From: Planctomycetota bacterium
GTDB taxonomy: Bacteria; Planctomycetota; Brocadiia; Brocadiales; Brocadiaceae
Direction: 5' to 3'
NCBI GenBank assembly: GCA_016235875.1
Contig: JACRII010000126.1
Span: 1 to 36,852, forward strand
Length of the DNA: 36,852 nt
Shown piece by piece: positions 23,985 through 32,591 of this stretch. Every line of letters begins with the position of its first letter. Position 1 is the stretch's first letter. The translations under genes and the position numbers were made by a program. The notes below the pieces were generated by a model. That model did no database searches, was not told where the DNA came from, and saw only the letters and a program-made list of their open reading frames with translations.

Positions 23985-25658
23985 ATGCTAAAGGAAATTT
24001 ATTTACCATGCTTCCGAAATAAAAAGGCTTATTACTTATTTTTGTTGCTTATAATTTGTTTCGCAATAGTATTTCGCGTTATTTACTTTAATGGTTTTTT
24101 TGGGTCAGATGATATTGAATATAACAGAGCCGCCTTTACGCTTGCAAATGGTGATTTTTACCTTGATTCACACCATTCAAAGAGACTGGGATTAATCTTA
24201 CCAACAGCACTCGCATTTAAAGTTTTCGGTTTTAGCGAAGTCAGTTCTGTTTTATTTTTACTAATTTGCTCTATCGCAAATATCATTATTGCATTTACGG
24301 CCGGTACTATTTTTTTTAATAGAGATATAGGATTACTTGCTTCGCTGCTTATGTTGTTTCTACCGATAGATTCGATATATGCCACTTTATTAACACCAGA
24401 TTTACCTCTTGTTACTTTCATCTCTACTAGCGGAATACTATTTATTTACACTGAGACGCATGTCAAGCGATACAAGTATTCCCTTTCCTTTTTAACAGGT
24501 TTGAGTATTGGATGGTCTTACTTACTAAAAGAAACTGCTATATTGGTTTTATTTATATTATGTATCTGGATTTTAATCATTACGATTAGCCACAAAAAAT
24601 TTGAGGTCTCTTGGCTATTTATTGGTTTAGGTTTTACTCTAATATTGTTACTGGAATTTGGTTTTTATTATTATAAAACAGGAAATTTATTTGAGCGGCT
24701 TCTCACGGTAAATAATGCAACTCAGGGTATTTCCCGACGGCTAGAACTTACTTATAACGGTGCTTTATATAAAAGACTAACTTATGCAATACCGTATATT
24801 CTCTTAAGGGGAAATTACATATTTGGATTTTATTTTTATCTTATATCAGGAGGAATTGTGTATGCTGTTCTCAGCAAATCTAAAGAATTAAAATATTTTA
24901 TTTTTTGGTTTATTTCTTTATATTTAATACTGACCTTTGGCAGTACAAGCCTAAAGTCATACATACCGTTACTAGCAACTCAACGTCACTTTTATCCCCT
25001 AATTTTCCCGGGGATTATCATTGTCTCTTTTTATTTATACGATGCATATAAAGGCATACTTGCTAAAAACCTTGTTAAAACAAAAAGTTTTTGTATCTCT
25101 TTAATAGCAATTGATCTTATTATGATTTTTCTAAATTTATTCGAGCATACCATTACAGATATCGTGTTTTGTTTACTACTTTCAATATCAATTTTATTCT
25201 GCATTTACATTATCACCCATCACGAAAAGGAAATTGACAAAACATGTTACTTAATCCCAATACTATTAGTGATTATTTTCCTTCATTCTTTCTATGTAGT
25301 CCGCGCAGAAAACAAAAGTATTAGAAAGTTAACCCATAACGAAAGAACGGCTATTTCAATTTTTGGTACACCACCAAAGAAAAAAATATATACAGATTGT
25401 GCAACAAAAGGAGTATTGGAATACCTTTATGCATATCGTTACAATAATGTAATTGTAGATTTTATGAATACGAGTGTTAAAGACTTTTCGGATTGTTATA
25501 TCATTATTAATTTGGAAAACCTGGTTGAACTCAACAAATTTTACGGGACAAGCATTCCTGATTTTGTAAAAAATCCGCCAGATACCTGGAAAATAACAAA
25601 AACATTTACTACCCCTAAAGGGGGTTCTTATATTATTATGCAGGCTGGCAAGTTGTAA
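23985..25658 (+). CDS. GT-C membrane glycosyltransferase (GT39/ArnT-like), copy 2
   Basis: The 557-residue multi-spanning protein is paralogous to the gene at 22020. Shared landmarks are GSDDIEYNRAAFTLANGDF in the first periplasmic loop, LIRLGLILPTALAFKVFGF-like spacing, TPDLPLVTFIS, LTGLSIGWSYLLKETA and STSLKSY. Each half of the pair also ends with a similar soluble domain (KKKIYTDCATKGVLEYL; PPDTWKITKTF against PPRHWNILKHF). Tandem duplication followed by strong divergence is the simplest reading; two enzymes may add different sugars to one carrier. The 237-bp gap before it shows no gene, RNA or clear repeat. Confidence 0.85.
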   Translation: MLKEIYLPCFRNKKAYYLFLLLIICFAIVFRVIYFNGFFGSDDIEYNRAAFTLANGDFYLDSHHSKRLGLILPTALAFKVFGFSEVSSVLFLLICSIANIIIAFTAGTIFFNRDIGLLASLLMLFLPIDSIYATLLTPDLPLVTFISTSGILFIYTETHVKRYKYSLSFLTGLSIGWSYLLKETAILVLFILCIWILIITISHKKFEVSWLFIGLGFTLILLLEFGFYYYKTGNLFERLLTVNNATQGISRRLELTYNGALYKRLTYAIPYILLRGNYIFGFYFYLISGGIVYAVLSKSKELKYFIFWFISLYLILTFGSTSLKSYIPLLATQRHFYPLIFPGIIIVSFYLYDAYKGILAKNLVKTKSFCISLIAIDLIMIFLNLFEHTITDIVFCLLLSISILFCIYIITHHEKEIDKTCYLIPILLVIIFLHSFYVVRAENKSIRKLTHNERTAISIFGTPPKKKIYTDCATKGVLEYLYAYRYNNVIVDFMNTSVKDFSDCYIIINLENLVELNKFYGTSIPDFVKNPPDTWKITKTFTTPKGGSYIIMQAGKL

Positions 25659-25750
25659 TTGAAGTCAAACAGGAAAAAACATAATAATTTAGCTTTTTGA
25701 AATACATATTCGGTAAAACCCTTATGCTTTGAGTATCTAAACACAAAAAG

Positions 25751-25828
25751 AGATTCTTCGACTTGTCTGTCTCAGAATGACACGTGTACAATGTCATTCC
25801 GAATGAAGCGGAGCGGAATGAAGAATCT
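25751..25828. repeat. Palindromic intergenic repeat (AGATTCTTC / GAAGAATCT)
   Basis: Outer arms AGATTCTTC (25751-25759) and GAAGAATCT (25820-25828) pair perfectly. Inner arms around AGAATGACA and TGTCATTCC pair with one G-T, leaving a loop near CGTGTAC. It lies in the 290-bp gap before the GT4 gene at 25951. The GAAGCGGAGCGGAATGAAGAATCT-like half resembles a very widespread MITE/REP-like palindrome type of bacterial genomes. Confidence 0.7.
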
Positions 25829-25950
25829 ATAATGGTCTTACCAAATATGTTATAATAAAGACATTTGCTCCAAGAGCAAAATTAATACGAATTTTTAACA
25901 TTTACTCACAGTGTATTCATCCAAACGTTCGCTACTTACTATTGGTAATT

Positions 25951-27204
25951 ATGGAAAATGATACTATCATTCATAACCCTAGAATTATGGAGAATTCAAA
26001 AAATCTTAGCATACTATACTTAATAGGTGACAGAGGTCTGGATTTGACAAAAGGTGAGGGTTATAAGATACATGTGCTGAAAATTATTGAAGGATTGGTG
26101 AAAAAAGGACACAGACTATTCTTATTAACAATAAATGAAAATGCCCTCCTGCCTGAATTTGAAAAATATCGCTATCTTACGGTTAAACACAAATATTTAC
26201 GTCTCTTTTTTCACCGCATTTTCCCATTTACAGGAATGATAAATAGCATAAATATTTTGTTACACATCCTTAGATTTTACAGACTCCATCGCTTTGATAT
26301 CATACATGAACGATGGGGCTTGTATTCTTTTGGTGGAATACTGGCCTCCAGGATACTTCGCATTCCCCATCTAACAGAGATTAATGGCCCCGGTATTGAA
26401 GAAAAAAAATTATTTACAAAAGATATTGCCCCAATCCAGAAGTTTACTGCGAAGATGATTCGCAAATTTTGCCTCAGAAATACAGACCATGTAGTTGCCG
26501 TTTCAAACAATTTAAAGTCATTTTTATTGGATAATCACCTAATTAACCGGAGAGATAAAATTACAGTTTTACCAAATGCTGCTGATGTAACAGCATTCAA
26601 TAAGCAATTTGATGCACAAAGTATAAAAGATTCTCTCGGTTGCGAAGATAAATTTATTATCGCATACACCGGAACACTCCAGGTATGGTATGCCATCGAA
26701 GACCTCATCTTAGCCTTTCCGCAAATTCTTAAGGAGATATCCAATGCCTGCTTATTAATTGTTGGAACAGGACAGACACGGAAAACACTTGAAGATTTGG
26801 CATACAACTTAAGGGTTTCTGACAGGGTAAGATTTATGGGCTATGTCCAGCATGAAAAAATTCCAGAGGTACTTTCTATTGCCGACGTAGTCGTTGCACC
26901 CTATAAAGGGGTAGGGATACCGTTTTTTAATTCTCCAATAAAGATTTTCGAATACCTCAGCGCAGGAAAGGCCATAGTCGCCACAAAGATAGGGCAAATC
27001 ACAGAAGTCTTACAAGATCAACATACGGCATTATTGGTAACACCAAGTAGTATTGAAGAGTTAGCAAATGCCATTATTCGATTAGCCCATGATGAACAGT
27101 TAAGAAGCTATTTAGCAAAAAACGCTAAAATAGAGGCACAAAAATATTCCTGGGACAGATATGTTGACCATCTCGTTGATATTTACAGGGCATTAATTGT
27201 GTAA
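25951..27204 (+). CDS. GT4-family glycosyltransferase
   Basis: The protein has about 417 residues. The N-terminal half has LYLIGDRGLDLTKGEGYKIHVLKIIEGLVKKGH, a GT4 acceptor-side fold, and IPHLTEINGPGIEE. The C-terminal half has ITVLPNAADVTAF, IAYTGTLQVWYAIEDLI, VRFMGYVQHEKIPEVLSIADVVVAPYKG and SPIKIFEYLSAGKAIVATKIGQITEVL with the donor-binding Glu residues. It probably elongates the surface glycan. An in-frame TTG at 25942 would add three residues; ATG at 25951 is preferred. Similarity in order and motifs to the gene at 17973 suggests they are members of one subfamily. It is separated from the next gene by a 101-bp gap with traces of the CACAGATT-type repeat. Confidence 0.9.
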   Translation: MENDTIIHNPRIMENSKNLSILYLIGDRGLDLTKGEGYKIHVLKIIEGLVKKGHRLFLLTINENALLPEFEKYRYLTVKHKYLRLFFHRIFPFTGMINSINILLHILRFYRLHRFDIIHERWGLYSFGGILASRILRIPHLTEINGPGIEEKKLFTKDIAPIQKFTAKMIRKFCLRNTDHVVAVSNNLKSFLLDNHLINRRDKITVLPNAADVTAFNKQFDAQSIKDSLGCEDKFIIAYTGTLQVWYAIEDLILAFPQILKEISNACLLIVGTGQTRKTLEDLAYNLRVSDRVRFMGYVQHEKIPEVLSIADVVVAPYKGVGIPFFNSPIKIFEYLSAGKAIVATKIGQITEVLQDQHTALLVTPSSIEELANAIIRLAHDEQLRSYLAKNAKIEAQKYSWDRYVDHLVDIYRALIV

Positions 27205-27293
27205 CCACAGGGACATCGTGTGGCATAGCCACAACCAAAATAGGGCACAGATTATGCAGATTAAACAAAATAAAAAACTTCTAAAATTTCACG

Positions 27294-27302
27294 AAAGGAG
27301 GG
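27294..27302 (+). promoter_or_regulatory. Strong Shine-Dalgarno AAAGGAGGG
   Basis: An unusually strong ribosome site for this window. AGGAGG lies 4 bases before ATG 27306 and 7 before ATG 27309, so the second Met may be the real start of the small membrane protein. Confidence 0.6.
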
Positions 27303-27305
27303 GGG

Positions 27306-27788
27306 ATGATGAAGGTAAAAATTATCACGGTCGTCTTACTCATGCTGTCCGCTTCTTGGTTTGGGGAGAATCTCTTTGCGGAACTGGCAAAATCAGACGT
27401 AGAAGAAATACGGAGGATAATGAAGGAAGAAATTCAGCATATGGATAAACGAATTGATGATTTGCGGGATACATTGAGGTCAGAAATCGGCGCATTGAGG
27501 TCTGAAATCAGCGATGTAAAAACGGCAAACAAGGATATAAAGTCTGAAATCAAGGATATGAAATCCGAGTTACAGGGTTTTATGTTATGGGGTTTCGGAA
27601 TTGTATTTGCTGGTATCTTTGCGCTTATCGGTTTCGTTTTGTGGGACAGACGGACGGCGCTTGCCCCTGCTATAAGGAAGAATCAGGAACTGGAGGATAG
27701 GGAAAACAAAATAGAAATGGCGCTGAAAGAATATGCTGAAAAAGAACCTAGGCTAAAAGAGATACTAAAGCATATTGGATTGATGTAA
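27306..27788 (+). CDS. Small coiled-coil membrane protein with signal sequence
   Basis: I do not recognise a named family for this 160-residue protein. It begins with a signal-like segment (about residues 1-25, ending ENLFAE). A charged coiled coil follows (about 30-90) with repeated units such as LRSEIGALRSEISDVK and IKSEIKDMKSEL. One transmembrane helix (about 92-112, MLWGFGIVFAGIFALIGFVLW) is followed by a cytoplasmic or opposite-side helical tail of about 45 residues. The stop TAA (27786-27788) overlaps the ATG of the next glycosyltransferase (27788-27790), so the two are translationally coupled. It could be a scaffold or length regulator for the glycan machinery, in the manner of coiled-coil chain-length proteins. 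That is speculation from layout. Confidence 0.75.
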   Translation: MMKVKIITVVLLMLSASWFGENLFAELAKSDVEEIRRIMKEEIQHMDKRIDDLRDTLRSEIGALRSEISDVKTANKDIKSEIKDMKSELQGFMLWGFGIVFAGIFALIGFVLWDRRTALAPAIRKNQELEDRENKIEMALKEYAEKEPRLKEILKHIGLM

Positions 27789-28954
27789 TGTCACACAAGA
27801 AGATAAACATCCTTTACGTTATTGATACACTCTTTATTGGCGGTGCAGAACAGCATGTGGCTACGCTATGCAGACATATCAACAAAGAAAATTTTCACGT
27901 TGTAGTCTGCACTCTTTTTAGCCGTGATCCAAATCTCCATGAACCCCTCGCTGACGAAATAAGAGCATTGGGAGTTCGGGTTGAACAACTGGCAATGTGC
28001 AGATGGCGGGATCGACAGGCCATTACGCAGTTCTTACGACTGATTGATGAGGAACATATTGATATTGTTCACGGACATACAATACCGGCTAACTTCTGGG
28101 GCTGTTTCATGGCAAAGGTTTTTCGGCGCCGAAAAACCCTCTATACCTGTCATCAGCCTTTCTTCAATGAAGGCCCGGCAATGCGGCTACAGCAGTTGGC
28201 CTTAAATACGTTTCTAGCGGATTGTATTATTTCAATCTCAGAGGCTACCACACAATTTTGCCAAACGTCATGCTACGCCTCTTCCAAAAAGATTATCAAA
28301 ATACCAAATGCTGTGGATACATACCGTTTCAGGCCGGAGGTTTCTGGGACTGCAGTCAGGGCAGAGCTAGGATTACCTGACAACGTTCCTCTAATTGGCA
28401 ACATCGGCCGTTACGTGCCAGAAAAGGGTTATCCGTTCTTCATTGAAACGGCTGCAAAGGTCTTGCAACAGCACCCGGATGCAAGATTTCTGATGGTTGG
28501 ACATGGACCTGAACATGACAAATTAAAGCGTCTGATCGAAGAATTTGGACTAAAAGATTGTATTTTTACGACAGGCCCTCGACGGGATATTCCGGAGATT
28601 CTTGGAGCTATTGACATTTTTCTCTTCACCTCAATTTGGGGTGAAGGCTTCGGTATCTCTTTAATTGAAGCAATGGCTGCGGGAAAGCCTATTGTCGCTG
28701 CAAACGTGGGTCCCACGAGAGAAATTATTGAAGACGGGGTTACCGGCCTTCTCCCTTACCCAAAGACATGGGTACAAGAAACAAATTATCTGGATGCAGG
28801 GATCATGGCAGAAGCAGTTGATTCCCTTTTGCGCAATCCTTCTGTCAGCAGACGACTTGGACAAGAAGCCCGCCGACAGGCAATAGAGCGGTTCGATATT
28901 ACAACCTTGATTAAGTCAATAGAAAACATTTACTCGAAGATGATGAGACGATAG
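27788..28954 (+). CDS. GT4-family glycosyltransferase
   Basis: The 388-residue protein is a textbook GT4. INILYVIDTLFIGGAEQHVATLCRHI carries the GGAE acceptor-side loop and DIVHGHTIPANFWG follows. KIIKIPNAVDTYRF and LIGNIGRYVPEKGYPFFIETAAKV begin the donor half. ARFLMVGHGPEHDKL and GEGFGISLIEAMAAGKPIVAANVGPTREII contain the EX7E motif. C-terminal helices end the protein. Higher GC and codon use than the AT-rich GT-C pair suggest a different origin or age. It overlaps the stop of the coiled-coil protein by one base. Confidence 0.92.
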   Translation: MSHKKINILYVIDTLFIGGAEQHVATLCRHINKENFHVVVCTLFSRDPNLHEPLADEIRALGVRVEQLAMCRWRDRQAITQFLRLIDEEHIDIVHGHTIPANFWGCFMAKVFRRRKTLYTCHQPFFNEGPAMRLQQLALNTFLADCIISISEATTQFCQTSCYASSKKIIKIPNAVDTYRFRPEVSGTAVRAELGLPDNVPLIGNIGRYVPEKGYPFFIETAAKVLQQHPDARFLMVGHGPEHDKLKRLIEEFGLKDCIFTTGPRRDIPEILGAIDIFLFTSIWGEGFGISLIEAMAAGKPIVAANVGPTREIIEDGVTGLLPYPKTWVQETNYLDAGIMAEAVDSLLRNPSVSRRLGQEARRQAIERFDITTLIKSIENIYSKMMRR

Positions 28955-28959
28955 ATAAG

Positions 28960-29040
28960 GATGGGTTAAGCCTGTCCTGCGTGTACGAAGGGCGAAACGA
29001 ACCCATCGCCACGATTCTGTTGGGTACCTCTTTACCCAAC
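28960..29040. repeat. Two adjacent hairpin-forming repeats
   Basis: First, GATGGGTT (28960-28967) pairs with AACCCATC (29000-29007), enclosing GCCTGTCCTGCGTGTACGAAG. Then GTTGGGTA (29019-29026) pairs with TACCCAAC (29033-29040) over a 6-nt loop. They fill the 109-bp gap between the GT4 and asnB. Both share a GGGT core. Dispersed-repeat origin is inferred; a terminator role is possible but there is no U-tract. Confidence 0.55.
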
Positions 29041-29063
29041 CTTATATAGGAAAACAAATAAAA

Positions 29064-30983
29064 ATGTGCGGTATCTGTGGAATATATAAGAAAAGCTCCA
29101 GTAAAATCTCTGAAGAAAAGATAACAAAAATGCGTGATATTATGTCTTCACGCGGTCCTGACGATGCAGGGATTTATATCGCGGAACATGTTGGACTAGG
29201 GCATCGCCGACTAAGTATTATTGACCTGTCTGAAGCAGGCCATCAGCCAATGGCAAATGAGGACGGAACCATCTGGATGGTTTTCAATGGCGAGATATAT
29301 AATTTCCTGCGTTTGAGGACAAGACTTGAATCACTCGGTCATATTTTCAAATCCAGGACGGATTGCGAAGTTATCATTCATGGTTACGAAGAATGGGGAG
29401 AACGTATATTTGAAGAGATCTTTGGGATGTTTGCAATTGCCATCTGGGATGAGAAAAGGCAGGCCTTGATTCTTGCCAGGGACCGGGTAGGGGAAAAACC
29501 CCTTTTTTATTCTGAATCAAATGGGACAGTAACCTTTGCCTCCGATATTAAGTCTGTTGTAGAAGGAATGGATACAAGACCCGAAATTGATTATAAGGCA
29601 ATGGATACCTTTTTGGCGCATATCTGTGTTCCCCATCCATTTACCATTTTTAAAAATGTAAGAAAGGTACCGCCTGCACACTATATGATCTTTGATAAAC
29701 ATGGTACAAGGGGTAAGCAATATTGGTTTTTACATTTTCACGATAAGATTTCCATGAAGGAAGAAGAATATCTTTCCAGCATAAACGAACTCTTACAAGA
29801 AGCTGTCAAAGACCGCCTTGTGAGTGATGTCCCTCTTGGTGCTTTTTTAAGCGGTGGAGTCGATTCCAGCCTTATCGTTGCCCTGATGAGCAGATTATCA
29901 AACGAAAGGGTAAACACGTTCTCCGTAGGATTTGACTATCAACCTTACAATGAGCTTGATTATGCAAAAAAGGTATCTGACATGTATAACACGAATCACC
30001 ATCAATTTGTCCTCACGGCAGACTACCTCAATAGTATCCCACAGTTAGTCTGGAACTACGGGGAACCTTTTGCTGATTCATCGTCTATACCAAGCCACTA
30101 TATCTCGAAAGTTGCGCGGGAATTTGTTAAGGTAGCTCTCGTTGGTGATGGAGGAGACGAATCATTTGCAGGATACCACAGAACAACGACAGTTTATACT
30201 GCCTCTTTATACAACAAATTAATACCTCAGTTCTTATCCAATCTTGTTATTTCCCCCTTTTTAAAATTGGCAGGAAACAGTCTGGATGGATTTTATCTCA
30301 TAAATAGAATTAAATTCTATGAGAATTACCGCAGGGATACGGTAAAGGTTCGATATAAGAATCCTATGGGGTGCATTGATATAAGAGAGAAACTATACTC
30401 TGACAGGTTAAAAGCCATTCTCAATGGTTATAACCCTGCCCATGTGTATGAAGACTTTTTTGATATGTTAAATGACGTAGATGATATTGATCGGGCATTG
30501 TTTGTGGATATCAATACCATATTACCCGATGACTATCAGGTAAAAATGGATGTCGCTTCTATGTCAAATTCGTTAGAAGTAAGGGCGCCTTTCCTTGATC
30601 ATCGAATTTTGGAATTTGCCGCAAGAATTCCACCATTCGTAAAATTAAAAAGACGCACGTCAAAATATTTATTAAAAAAACTTGCCGAACAATATATCCC
30701 AAGAGAAAACATCTATAGACCCAAATGGGGTTTTGGTATTCCAATAGACATCTGGTTTCGGAAGGAATTAAAGCCATATTTGTACAGCGTTATACTGAGT
30801 GAAAGGGCAATCACACGTGGCTACTTTAACTACGAGTATATAAAATACCTTATTCATGAACATTTGGCGGGAAGTGGTTGTCATGAACATAAACTATGGT
30901 CTCTTTTATGGCTCGAGCTTTGGCACCGAATGTTTATCGATAGGGATTTAAATCCCGGCGATTCGTTAACGGTATTAAAATAG
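29064..30983 (+). CDS. asnB: Glutamine-hydrolysing asparagine synthetase
   Basis: The 639-residue protein starts MCGICGIYKK, so Cys2 becomes the N-terminal nucleophile after Met removal. The glutaminase domain has GHRRLSIIDLS, FNGEIYNF and TDCEVIIHGYEEWG. The synthetase domain has the PP-loop LSGGVDSS (about residues 262-269), VGDGGDESFAGYHR, EVRAPFLDHRILEFA and RPKWGFGIPID with its conserved Lys. Long AsnB proteins of this type often sit in exopolysaccharide clusters and may amidate sugar acids rather than aspartate; that is a family-level observation. It is the intact counterpart of the glutaminase-dead protein at 7253. The gene precedes another GT4 gene by 18 bases. Confidence 0.93.
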   Translation: MCGICGIYKKSSSKISEEKITKMRDIMSSRGPDDAGIYIAEHVGLGHRRLSIIDLSEAGHQPMANEDGTIWMVFNGEIYNFLRLRTRLESLGHIFKSRTDCEVIIHGYEEWGERIFEEIFGMFAIAIWDEKRQALILARDRVGEKPLFYSESNGTVTFASDIKSVVEGMDTRPEIDYKAMDTFLAHICVPHPFTIFKNVRKVPPAHYMIFDKHGTRGKQYWFLHFHDKISMKEEEYLSSINELLQEAVKDRLVSDVPLGAFLSGGVDSSLIVALMSRLSNERVNTFSVGFDYQPYNELDYAKKVSDMYNTNHHQFVLTADYLNSIPQLVWNYGEPFADSSSIPSHYISKVAREFVKVALVGDGGDESFAGYHRTTTVYTASLYNKLIPQFLSNLVISPFLKLAGNSLDGFYLINRIKFYENYRRDTVKVRYKNPMGCIDIREKLYSDRLKAILNGYNPAHVYEDFFDMLNDVDDIDRALFVDINTILPDDYQVKMDVASMSNSLEVRAPFLDHRILEFAARIPPFVKLKRRTSKYLLKKLAEQYIPRENIYRPKWGFGIPIDIWFRKELKPYLYSVILSERAITRGYFNYEYIKYLIHEHLAGSGCHEHKLWSLLWLELWHRMFIDRDLNPGDSLTVLK

Positions 30984-31001
30984 AGAGTAAGGAATTTTTT
31001 T

Positions 31002-32183
31002 ATGGGTGACCAGCAAAAAAAAACCCTTGTAGTGTTTACAGAACTGTTTCCAGAACCTGAAAATCCCTCTTTTGGAGTCTTTGTTTATGAGCTTCTCCGT
31101 TCTCTTGCACCATATTTTAAGATAACCGTTATCCAACCAAGAAGATGGCATCCTTTTCGTGGCTACAGGAGTAAGAAAACAAAAGTATTTCATTGTATTC
31201 CTTCGTTTGAAGGTACAGTTATTCGGCCCAGGATGCTTTTCTTCCCCGTGATAGACCGTCTTTGGATCCGTTCAGTTACCTTTGTCTTCGCAGCCTTGTG
31301 GTTTATGATAAAATACAGAAATCAACATTTTGCAATCAGTGCACAAATGGCTTGTCCCTCAGGTTTCGCAGCAGTCATCCTCGGTCGCTTATTTAAAAAA
31401 CCGGTTTTGGTTACCGTACGTGGTAGTGATATAAACGAATATCCGAAGTATCCTATCCTTGGCAATATGGTAAAATATACCCTTCGACGGGCCTGTGCGA
31501 TTGTGGCTGTTTCTGATGATCTCCGGCTGAAGACTTTAAGGATGATTGGTAATACACCGAAGGTGATTACCATTAGGAATGGTGTGGACAAAACCACATT
31601 TACTCCAATGGGCAAGGCAATATGCCGGAAAGAATTAGGATTGCCACTTGGTAAAAATATTGTATTGTTTGTAGGAAGCCTAATTGAAAGAAAAGCTATA
31701 TTTGATCTCTTGAAAGCAACGATCCTTATACAAAAAGCCATTAATCATATGATTATTTTTATTGGTGATGGTGAACTGAAAGACAACTTATATAGAGAAA
31801 TTAAAAAAAATGGTTTAGAAAAGGAGGTTATTATAAAAGGGAATGTGCGCCACCAAGAAATTACTCTATTTATGAATGCAAGTGATGTTTTATGCCTGCC
31901 GAGCCTGGCAGAGGGGACACCAAATGTTATCCTCGAGTCCCTCTGTTGTGGTTTGCCGGTAATAGCTTCTAAAGTGGGTGGTATCCCAGAAGTAATTATA
32001 GACTCCAGGCTAGGAATATTGGTACCCCCCGGGAACCCTGATGAACTATCTCTGGCGCTGAAAGAAGGTTTACAGCGAAAATGGGATCGGGATTTCATTG
32101 TATCATACAGCCATCGGTTTTCCTGGATAAATACAGCGAAACAATATCATCAGCTTATTAGCGAAATTATGGTTAAACAATAA
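31002..32183 (+). CDS. GT4-family glycosyltransferase
   Basis: The 393-residue GT-B protein has LVVFTELFPEPENPSFGVFVYELLRSL at the N-terminus and KPVLVTVRGSDINEYP with the TVHG-like loop. CAIVAVSDDL and VITIRNGVDKTTFTP follow. The donor half contains IVLFVGSLIERKAIFDLLKA and then MNASDVLCLPSLAEGTPNVILESLCCGLPVIASKVGGIPEVI with the EX7E-type motif. It is downstream of asnB (18-bp gap) and likely co-transcribed. Its stop is followed within 3 bases by the remnant of a nucleotide-sugar epimerase gene, which presumably was the next gene of this operon. Confidence 0.92.
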   Translation: MGDQQKKTLVVFTELFPEPENPSFGVFVYELLRSLAPYFKITVIQPRRWHPFRGYRSKKTKVFHCIPSFEGTVIRPRMLFFPVIDRLWIRSVTFVFAALWFMIKYRNQHFAISAQMACPSGFAAVILGRLFKKPVLVTVRGSDINEYPKYPILGNMVKYTLRRACAIVAVSDDLRLKTLRMIGNTPKVITIRNGVDKTTFTPMGKAICRKELGLPLGKNIVLFVGSLIERKAIFDLLKATILIQKAINHMIIFIGDGELKDNLYREIKKNGLEKEVIIKGNVRHQEITLFMNASDVLCLPSLAEGTPNVILESLCCGLPVIASKVGGIPEVIIDSRLGILVPPGNPDELSLALKEGLQRKWDRDFIVSYSHRFSWINTAKQYHQLISEIMVKQ

Positions 32184-32185
32184 GA

Positions 32186-32429
32186 TCTCAAAATTTAACA
32201 ACGAAAACCCAGCATGTAAGATGTATTCTTGTTACTGGTGCAACCGGCTTTATTGGATTTCATCTTTGCAAGAAACTCATTGAATGTGGCAGTAACGTTC
32301 TGGGCATTGATAATCTTAGCAATTACTATGATGTAAATCTAAAAATCAACAGATTGAAACAACTCACAGGGATGGAAAACTTCAGATTTCTGAAAATTGA
32401 TCTATCAGAGAAAAAGGCGATAGAAGAAA
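32186..32429 (+). pseudogene. NAD-dependent epimerase remnant, N-terminal part only
   Basis: The frame from 32186 reads about 80 residues with CILVTGATGFIGFHLC (TGxxGxxG NAD motif), GIDNLSNYYDVNLK and LKQLTGMENFRFLKIDLSE. This is the N-terminus of a UDP-glucuronate 4-epimerase-type SDR. There is no start codon, only sense codons after an upstream stop, and the similarity ends abruptly near AIEEN. DNA and protein closely match the copy at 36251. The 408-bp interval 32184-32591 contains only this and the following fragment. Confidence 0.88.
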
Positions 32430-32567
32430 ATTGTTCATGGTATTGAAAAAATAATGAAAGACCCCTTACTAGCCGAGAGGTTGGCAAAGAAAGGAAAAGA
32501 GAGGGTAATGGAGGAGTTCAATATTGAATATACAGCGAAAGACATTCTATCGTTACTCAGCAAGTAG
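32430..32567 (+). pseudogene. Glycosyltransferase C-terminal fragment
   Basis: The frame starting at 32430 reads IVHGIEKIMKDPLLAERLAKKG, then ERVMEEFNIEYTAKDIL, ending in a TAG at 32565-32567. This is the C-terminal helix pair typical of GT4 glycosyltransferases. It is in a different frame from the epimerase remnant that precedes it directly and is not the tail of the intact GT at 31002. It marks a deletion junction between two former genes. Confidence 0.75.
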
Positions 32568-32591
32568 GCCGAAATTTATCTATAGCTCAAA

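Noticed and set aside
31322-31741. 139-codon minus-strand frame opposite the GT4 gene
   Set aside because: Shadow of a gene with clear GT4 motifs; it has no family features of its own.
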